Assembly (NCBI RefSeq): GCF_000280925.3
Contig: NZ_CP012109.1
Coordinates: forward strand, 6,778,501-6,842,500
Reading direction: 5' to 3'
Length of the DNA stretch: 64,000 bases
Source: Myxococcus hansupus
Lineage (GTDB): Bacteria; Myxococcota; Myxococcia; Myxococcales; Myxococcaceae
Shown here: in pieces, positions 59,140 through 64,000 of the stretch
How the letters are laid out: each line of letters opens with the position of its first letter
Numbering within the stretch: position 1 is the first letter of the stretch
Notes under the pieces: generated by a model
What the model saw: the letters and a program-made list of their open reading frames with translations, nothing else
Told to the model about the DNA's origin: nothing
Databases searched by the model: none
Translations under genes and position numbers: made by a program

Positions 59140-59841
59140 TTATTCGACCTCCGCGGCCTCGCCACCCGCGCGACGGAGCGCGTTGACGAGCCGGTGCGCG
59201 TGCCGGGTGGTCTCCGGTTCTCGGAACTTCGGGCTCACCGCGAGCACCAGCTCCACCGCCGTGGGCAGATCCATCAGGTGGCCCGGGGAAACGTACACGG
59301 GCTGCACACCCTTGCGCGTGCGCACCGCCATGCCCACGACTTCGCCCCGGTGCATGAGGGGTGTGGTGGAGCCGCGTGCCTCGCCCAGTGGCCCATGCGT
59401 TCCCACGAGCAGGGACTTCCCGCAGCCAATGGACGGAATGCCGAGCAGCAAGCCCCCATGACACGCAATCCCCATGCGCCGGGGATGCGCGGTGCCATGA
59501 CCATCGAAGATGACCACGTCGGGGCGCACGGAGAGCCGCGCCCAGGCGACTTCCAGAATGGGCAGCTCGCGGAAGGACAGCAGGCCCGGAACGTAGGGGA
59601 AGCGCAGCGTCACCGCCGCGCCAGACTGCGCCACCGGCTGGAGCGAGGCCAGGTCCAGCACCACGAAGCCTCCGAAGCCCGTGTCCTTCCATTTCTCCGT
59701 GGAGATGTCGGCGCCCGCGATGCGTTCGACCTTCAAGCCGGGAGGCGGCCGCAACACCAACTGCTCACGCAACCGGCGCTGCAACTCCACCGCCTCCGAG
59801 GGCGTCACGTCCCAGCGCCCCGCCTCCGACTGTCGCTCCAT
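59140..59841 (-). CDS. nfi: Endonuclease V (deoxyinosine 3-prime endonuclease)
   Basis: 233 residues with the EndoV motifs: GADIS (metal Asp), FPYVPGLLSFRELP (the PYIPGxLxFRE wedge), VVIFDGHGTAHPRRMGIACHGGLL, and IGCGKSLL (Lys). It cuts one base 3-prime of deoxyinosine, or RNA inosine, for repair of deaminated adenine. The N-terminus includes 20 non-conserved residues, so the true start may be slightly downstream. Confidence 0.95.
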   Translation of the reverse strand: MERQSEAGRWDVTPSEAVELQRRLREQLVLRPPPGLKVERIAGADISTEKWKDTGFGGFVVLDLASLQPVAQSGAAVTLRFPYVPGLLSFRELPILEVAWARLSVRPDVVIFDGHGTAHPRRMGIACHGGLLLGIPSIGCGKSLLVGTHGPLGEARGSTTPLMHRGEVVGMAVRTRKGVQPVYVSPGHLMDLPTAVELVLAVSPKFREPETTRHAHRLVNALRRAGGEAAEVE

Positions 59842-60007
59842 CCGAGAGCACCTCCAGCGCCAATCTGGTGACGGAGCGCCTGCGGTGCATGTTCCCAGAC
59901 GTGTTCAATCACGAACCGCAGTCTCATCCCTCCGGCCTTATTCAGGAAAAAACCGCTTTTGATGTACACCCGTTTTACCCATCACAACCAATTCCTCTGG
60001 GTGAAAC

Positions 60008-61315
60008 ATGAATCGACACACACTGAACCTGTTCGTCTCCGTCACCATGATGATGCTGATGGGGGCATGCGCGTCACAACAGGTTCCCTGCAGGGACCGT
60101 TCAGTCGGCAGGCCCACCGTGGGGCAGAAGTTGGCCGGCAAGTTCATCACGGTGCGCAAGAAGATCCCGGGTGAATACATTGTCGTCCTGAAATCACCCG
60201 CGCAGAGCCTGGCGCAGGTTGAAGTCAAACAAGCCACCACGGACCTCACCACGGCTTATGGCGGCACCGCTTTCGCGATGTATGAGAATGCGTTGCGCGG
60301 TTTCGCGAGCAAGATGACCGAGGCCCAGGCCCGCGCCATGGCCAGCGACCCCGCAGTGGACTACGTCCAGGAGAACGGCGTGGTCACCATCGCCGAGAGC
60401 CAGCAGAGCCCCACCTGGGGCATCGACCGGATGGACCAGCGCAAGCTGCCGCTGGACCGGCTCTACACGTTCAGCGCCACGGGCCAGGGCGTCCACATCT
60501 ACATCCTGGACACGGGTGTCCGCTTCTCCCACCGCGAGTTCGGGGGCCGGGCCTCCGTCGGCTTCGACGCCGTGGGTGACAGCATGCGCGGCAACGACTG
60601 CAACGGCCACGGCACGCACGTGGCGGGCACGGCGGCGGGTTCGACCTACGGGCTGGCCCGCAACGCGATTGTCCACTCCGTCCGCGTGCTGGGCTGTGAC
60701 GGCTCGGGCTCCACGTCTGGCGTCATTGCGGGCGTGGACTGGGTCACCAAGAATCACGTGTCCCCCGCTGTCGCCAACATGAGCCTGGGCAGCGACACGG
60801 ACCCCGCGCTGGACGAAGCGGTCCGCCGCTCCATCGCCGCGGGCATCACCTACGTCGTCGCCGCCGGCAACGAGGACAGCGACGCGTGCAAGCACTCTCC
60901 GGCGCGCACGGCGGAGGCCATCACCGTGGCGGCCACGGACAGCAAGGACAAGCGCGCCTCGTTCTCCAACTGGGGTGACTGCGTGGACGTCTTCGCGCCC
61001 GGGAACAAGATCCAGTCGTCCTGGCACTACGGCGACAAGGAGAGCCGGGAGCTCAGCGGCACGTCCATGGCGACCCCGCACGTGACGGGCCTGGCCGCGC
61101 TGTTCCTCGAGGTGAACCCCACGGCGGCCCCCTCCGTGGTGGCCGACGCCGTGTTCACCAACGCCACGTCCGACACGGTGAAGAACCCGGGCTGGTGCTC
61201 GCCCAACCTGATGGCCTACTCGGGGTTCATCACCGCGATTCCGGGCCTGCCCGTGGTGCAGATCAAGGACTTCCTGCCCAAGCCCGCCGTGGTCAGCAGC
61301 AGCGGGCAGCGGTAG
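60008..61315 (+). CDS. Subtilisin-like serine protease (S8), lipoprotein
   Basis: 435 residues: lipoprotein signal ([10 protein letters not shown]), an I9 propeptide ([56 protein letters not shown]), then the S8 catalytic domain with Asp in [14 protein letters not shown], His in [17 protein letters not shown], the oxyanion Asn in [13 protein letters not shown] and the Ser in [19 protein letters not shown]. Activation requires cutting the propeptide. Extra cysteines (DCNGHG, GCDGSG, DACKHSP) suggest disulfides as in proteinase K. The 166 bases before it are AT-rich for this genome and should hold its promoter. Confidence 0.95.
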   Translation: MNRHTLNLFVSVTMMMLMGACASQQVPCRDRSVGRPTVGQKLAGKFITVRKKIPGEYIVVLKSPAQSLAQVEVKQATTDLTTAYGGTAFAMYENALRGFASKMTEAQARAMASDPAVDYVQENGVVTIAESQQSPTWGIDRMDQRKLPLDRLYTFSATGQGVHIYILDTGVRFSHREFGGRASVGFDAVGDSMRGNDCNGHGTHVAGTAAGSTYGLARNAIVHSVRVLGCDGSGSTSGVIAGVDWVTKNHVSPAVANMSLGSDTDPALDEAVRRSIAAGITYVVAAGNEDSDACKHSPARTAEAITVAATDSKDKRASFSNWGDCVDVFAPGNKIQSSWHYGDKESRELSGTSMATPHVTGLAALFLEVNPTAAPSVVADAVFTNATSDTVKNPGWCSPNLMAYSGFITAIPGLPVVQIKDFLPKPAVVSSSGQR

Positions 61316-61321
61316 GCCACT

Positions 61322-61337
61322 CCGGGGCGCACCCCGG
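61322..61337 (+). terminator. Hairpin after the protease gene
   Basis: CCGGGG (61322-61327) and CCCCGG (61332-61337) pair around a CGCA loop and are followed by GTTTCG, 6 bases after the protease stop codon. A second hairpin, 61356-61362 with 61370-61376, lies just beyond. Weak T tract, so a rho-assisted end is possible. Confidence 0.4.
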
Positions 61338-61481
61338 GTTTCGCTCAGGCCAGGACGCGGACTCCTTTCGTCCGCGCTCGGCCCACGCCGTCAGGAGGAT
61401 GTCTCCATGGCCGTCCCGGCGTGAAGTTCCGCCCGGTACGCCTTCGTGCACCGGGGGGATGCACAGGAGGCACGGAAGACC

Positions 61482-61730
61482 ATGGCGACGCTCAACATCA
61501 CCTATGACGGAATGTCCGCGGATGTCCCCGTGGAGTTCGACGGCCACGTGGCGGACGCGGACATCCGTCGCATCGCGACGGAGTTGGTCCGCTCGGGCGG
61601 AGTGCCCGGCCTTCACCTGAGCCAGCTTCACCACGAGGCCTTCGCGCACTTCGTCGTGGACCGGTTCCGTGGTGCCCGGGGCGAGGAGCGCATCTACCTG
61701 CGACCCAAGGTCCCCTTCGGCGCCCGCTGA
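61482..61730 (+). CDS. Small beta-grasp-like protein upstream of E1-like enzyme
   Basis: 82 residues from ATG 61482 (the frame upstream to 61446 is not needed). The likely order is beta-beta-alpha-beta (TLNITYDGMSADVPVEF, then ADIRRIATELVRSG, then FAHFVVDRFRG and ERIYLRPKV), compatible with a ubiquitin-like or ThiS-like beta-grasp. It ends with PFGAR rather than a Gly-Gly tail. It lies 9 bases before the ThiF-like gene, so they are co-transcribed. It could be the modifier, or a partner, of the E1-like enzyme; no firm family assigned. Confidence 0.6.
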   Translation: MATLNITYDGMSADVPVEFDGHVADADIRRIATELVRSGGVPGLHLSQLHHEAFAHFVVDRFRGARGEERIYLRPKVPFGAR

Positions 61731-61739
61731 GGACACGCC

Positions 61740-62309
61740 ATGCGAATCGTCTTCTGTGGCGTGGGCGCCATTGGCTCCACCGCTGCGGTGCTGTGCCGCA
61801 ACCTCGAGGCCACCCTCGTCTTCGTCGACTTCGACCGGGTCGAGTCCAAGAACCTGCTCGCCCAGGCGTATGTGAAGCCCTCCGTGGGCAAGAACAAGGC
61901 GGAGGCCCTGAAGCTCCAGTTCCTCAACCTGCACGGCGTGAAGACCGAGGCCCACGGCGTGCGCATCACCCGGGACAACGTCGAGGCGCTGTGCGGTGGA
62001 GCCGACCTGCTGGTGGACTGCATGGACAACCGTGACAGCCGCTTGCTGCTCAGCGACTTCGCACGCCGCGCGGGAAAGCCCCTGGTCCACGGCGCCGTGA
62101 GCGGCGACGGGACCTTTGGCCTGGTGCGCTGGGATGAGCACTTCGTCCCGGATGCCGAGGACACGCCGGGCCAGGCCACCTGTGAAGGCGGCGCGCACCT
62201 CCCGCTTCTGGGCTTGCTCGCAGCCACCCTGGCACGCACCGTCCAGGACTTCATGAAGCACGGCACCCGCCGTGACTCCATCGTGAACCTGAGCACGGTC
62301 ATGTCCTGA
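61740..62309 (+). CDS. ThiF/E1-like adenylyltransferase
   Basis: 189 residues: Rossmann motif GVGAIGSTAAVL, FVDFDRVESKNLLAQAYVKPSVGKNKAEALK, VDCMDNRDSRLLLSDFARRAGKPLVHGAV. This is the ThiF/MoeB/E1 superfamily, which adenylates the C-terminus of ubiquitin-like proteins. It is shorter than ThiF (about 250) and shows no paired CXXC zinc motifs. The Cys at about 152 (QATCEGGAHLPL) is a candidate thioester residue. The arginine of the usual SNLxRQ is replaced (ESKNLLAQ). Confidence 0.87.
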   Translation: MRIVFCGVGAIGSTAAVLCRNLEATLVFVDFDRVESKNLLAQAYVKPSVGKNKAEALKLQFLNLHGVKTEAHGVRITRDNVEALCGGADLLVDCMDNRDSRLLLSDFARRAGKPLVHGAVSGDGTFGLVRWDEHFVPDAEDTPGQATCEGGAHLPLLGLLAATLARTVQDFMKHGTRRDSIVNLSTVMS

Positions 62310-62317
62310 CGCGTGAC

Positions 62318-62911
62318 TCAAGCCACCCGGCACGCCTGCTCGAACGAGAGCCGTGGGTTTCTCGGATAAAGCCCGGCGGCATCGCCGTAACCGAGATTCA
62401 AGAGCAGGAGGCTCCGCCACTTGCCGTCAGGGAAGAACGTGGCGTCCACCGACATCTGATCGAATCCTCCGAGCGGCCCGACATCGAGCCCGAGCGCACG
62501 CGCGGCGAGAATCACGTAGCCCGCGCTGAGGAACGAGCCCTGCTCCGCGAGCTTCGTGCGGCCGTCCTCGGGCAAGCCACCGAAGAACTCGCGCATCTCC
62601 GGGCGTGCTGGGAACAACTGGGGCATCCACTCGTAGAATGCCGTGTCATAGGCCACGATGGCGGTCACAGGCGCGGCGCGCACCTTGTCGACGTTGAGCG
62701 GCATCACCGAGGGGAGAAGCTTCGCTTTCGCCTCGGCGCTCTTCACGAAGACCATCCGCATCGGGTGGGTGTTCGCGCTCGTGGGCCCCATTCGTGAGAG
62801 TTCGTAGAGCCGCGCGAGGAGCGCGTCGTCGACGGGGCGGTCGAGCCAGGTATTGTGCGTACGTGCGTCTCGGAAGAGGAGCGAGAGCTCCTCGTGACGG
62901 GCTTCGGACAT
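62318..62911 (-). CDS. Nitroreductase family protein, RutE-like
   Basis: 197 residues of the FMN-dependent nitroreductase fold resembling RutE/malonic semialdehyde reductases: FRDARTHNTWLDRPVDDALLARLYELSRMGPTSANTHPMRMVFVKS, ARALGLDVGPLGGFD and LNLGYGD. It probably reduces 3-oxopropanoate or a related electrophile with NAD(P)H. It is divergent from an AraC-type regulator 94 bases away, which likely controls it. Confidence 0.9.
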   Translation of the reverse strand: MSEARHEELSLLFRDARTHNTWLDRPVDDALLARLYELSRMGPTSANTHPMRMVFVKSAEAKAKLLPSVMPLNVDKVRAAPVTAIVAYDTAFYEWMPQLFPARPEMREFFGGLPEDGRTKLAEQGSFLSAGYVILAARALGLDVGPLGGFDQMSVDATFFPDGKWRSLLLLNLGYGDAAGLYPRNPRLSFEQACRVA

Positions 62912-63005
62912 GGCGTTGCCTTTCCGGCGTGCGACTTCGTCCCCAAAGGCGGGGCCGCGCGCAACGAGATTGGCCTTTAGATACGGGGCGCGTTATGGAC
63001 GCTCA

Positions 63006-64000
63006 ATGCCACGTCGTCCGAATAAAATATCTGAACGTCCGGTCGAGCTGGACTTTGAGGATCCACGCGGCGATGCCCTGGCGGACGTGCTGGGCGTCTC
63101 GCTCCTGCGCAACGTGCTCTACAAGCGCGTCGAGGCGAGGGCTCCCTGGGGGTTGAGGCTCCGAGCGCACGAACGAGCGGTCTTCTACCTCATCGCGCGT
63201 GGCTCGGGCCGGCTCGAGGTTGAAGGCGAGGAGCCCATCGAGCTCTCCGTCGGAGACGCGGCCTTCATCCCCCATGGAACGGAGCATGTCCTCCGCGACG
63301 CCGAGACCACCCTACCGCTCGACGCCCATGACGGCAGACGGTGCACGGAGCCAGGCCCCAGGCACCTGGGAGGTACGGGCGCCCCAACGTCGATGCTGAC
63401 TGGCTTCTTCGATCTCGGGGGCCGCCCGCCCTCCCTCCTGGCGAGCCTGCCCCGCGTGGTGACACTCAGCCCGAACGACCGCACGACGGCGCCCTGGGTC
63501 GCGGCCACGCTCCAACTCCTCCTCGCGGAAGCGGCACAGCCCGGCCCGGCGAGCCTGCTCGTGCTCCAGCGGCTCGCGGACGTGTTGTTCATCCAAGCGC
63601 TGCGCTCTCTTGCGACGCGCAGCGGCTCCCCCGAACAGGGATGCAAGCACCGCGGCATCGCCGCGTTGGGCGACGCACCCATCCGCGAGGCGCTGGGGCT
63701 CATCCATCAACGACCGGGAGCCCCGTGGACCGTCGCGTCGCTTGGCGCGCGGGTGGGGCTCTCGCGCTCCACCTTCGCGGCACGTTTCACCGACCTCGTG
63801 GGTGAGCCGCCGCTCGAATACATCGCGCGCTGGCGCATCACCCGCGCGGCGGAGCTCTTGCGCGACACGGACCACGCCCTTGACGAAATCGCCGCGCGGG
63901 TGGGCTACGAGAGTGTCCCCTCCTTCAGCCGCGCCTTCGTGCGCTTCCGTGGAGAACGCCCCGGGTCGTATCGAAAGAGCGAGCGCGAGCGTGTGCGTCT
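63006..64000 (+). CDS. AraC family regulator with Cupin_6 domain, 3-prime end cut
   Basis: The frame is open from ATG 63006 to the window end (331 codons seen), so it is almost complete. N-terminal AraC-binding-like cupin (WGLRLRAHERAVFYLIARGSGRLEV, LSVGDAAFIPHGTEHVL), linker, and a C-terminal AraC-type double helix-turn-helix (ALGLIHQRPGAPWTVASLGARVGLSRSTFAARFTDLVGEPPLEYIARWRIT, then DEIAARVGYESVPSFSRAFVRF). Divergent from the RutE-like nitroreductase, its presumed target; the effector is unknown. Confidence 0.9.
   Translation, partial: MPRRPNKISERPVELDFEDPRGDALADVLGVSLLRNVLYKRVEARAPWGLRLRAHERAVFYLIARGSGRLEVEGEEPIELSVGDAAFIPHGTEHVLRDAETTLPLDAHDGRRCTEPGPRHLGGTGAPTSMLTGFFDLGGRPPSLLASLPRVVTLSPNDRTTAPWVAATLQLLLAEAAQPGPASLLVLQRLADVLFIQALRSLATRSGSPEQGCKHRGIAALGDAPIREALGLIHQRPGAPWTVASLGARVGLSRSTFAARFTDLVGEPPLEYIARWRITRAAELLRDTDHALDEIAARVGYESVPSFSRAFVRFRGERPGSYRKSERERVR

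Overview
The window is high-GC, densely packed DNA (roughly two thirds G+C or more, many 1-8 base gene overlaps) from a myxobacterium, most likely Myxococcus or a close relative. Lineage markers are a double-CXXCG (SitI6-type) swarming-inhibition immunity gene, the elb ether-lipid operon with its multidomain ElbD, an internally Cys-rich ferrochelatase of the [2Fe-2S] type, GldAFG-like export genes and several sigma/anti-sigma pairs. Gene names and families come from recognised motifs, not from database searches.

Layout. 1-2.3 kb: end of a sensor histidine kinase, a receiver-only response regulator and an orphan GvpL/GvpF protein in one operon. 2.35-6.9 kb (minus): four-gene GldA/GldF/GldG-like ABC system with a DUF4340 protein. 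7-9.4 kb: SRPBCC-epimerase fusion and Sua5. 9.4-12.8 kb: a small accessory island with an orphan SitI6-type immunity protein, an SDR pseudogene that lost its catalytic core, and two paralogous membrane proteins flanking a HEAT-repeat protein. 12.8-25.9 kb: SNF2 helicase, a lipoprotein, hemH-apaG, TerC, glgX-treY and a SWIB-domain protein with a histone-like tail. 26.2-35 kb: an epimerase followed by elbB-elbC-elbD-elbE (ether lipids). 35-46.3 kb: FHA-GGDEF protein with an unlisted 56-residue membrane protein, glgC, GNAT, an RtcB RNA ligase, an SDR with a degenerate active site, adenosine deaminase, a beta-propeller lipoprotein and a UvrD/PcrA helicase. 46.4-51.4 kb: thioesterase and two sigma/anti-sigma units. 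51.6-56 kb: the RNA locus described next. 56-64 kb: DUF2267, GMC oxidoreductase, endonuclease V, a subtilisin lipoprotein, a small beta-grasp-like protein with a ThiF/E1 enzyme, a RutE-like nitroreductase and its likely AraC-type regulator.

Main discovery. Two intergenic regions (about 51656-51782 and 52525-52659) hold paralogous structured RNAs. In each, the 5-prime and 3-prime ends pair in a long stem containing an internal loop; the ends share identical 12-base blocks (GCGCCCGGCCGA and TCACTCGGGCGC). Each stem is capped by a circularly permuted tRNA-like module in the order T-arm, acceptor stem closed by a short loop, D-arm. The second copy keeps nearly all tRNA invariants of those arms. 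This is the architecture of bacterial Y RNAs (YrlA type), the partners of Ro60/Rsr. They bracket a calcineurin-like metallophosphatase and sit just upstream of a 589-residue protein with a helical N-terminal region and a C-terminal vWA domain (a Ro60-like layout, though I do not recognise a classical TROVE domain), followed by two unknown genes. With an RtcB ligase about 12 kb away, this suggests a myxobacterial Ro/Y-RNA-type RNA surveillance or repair system with two Y RNAs and a dedicated phosphatase.
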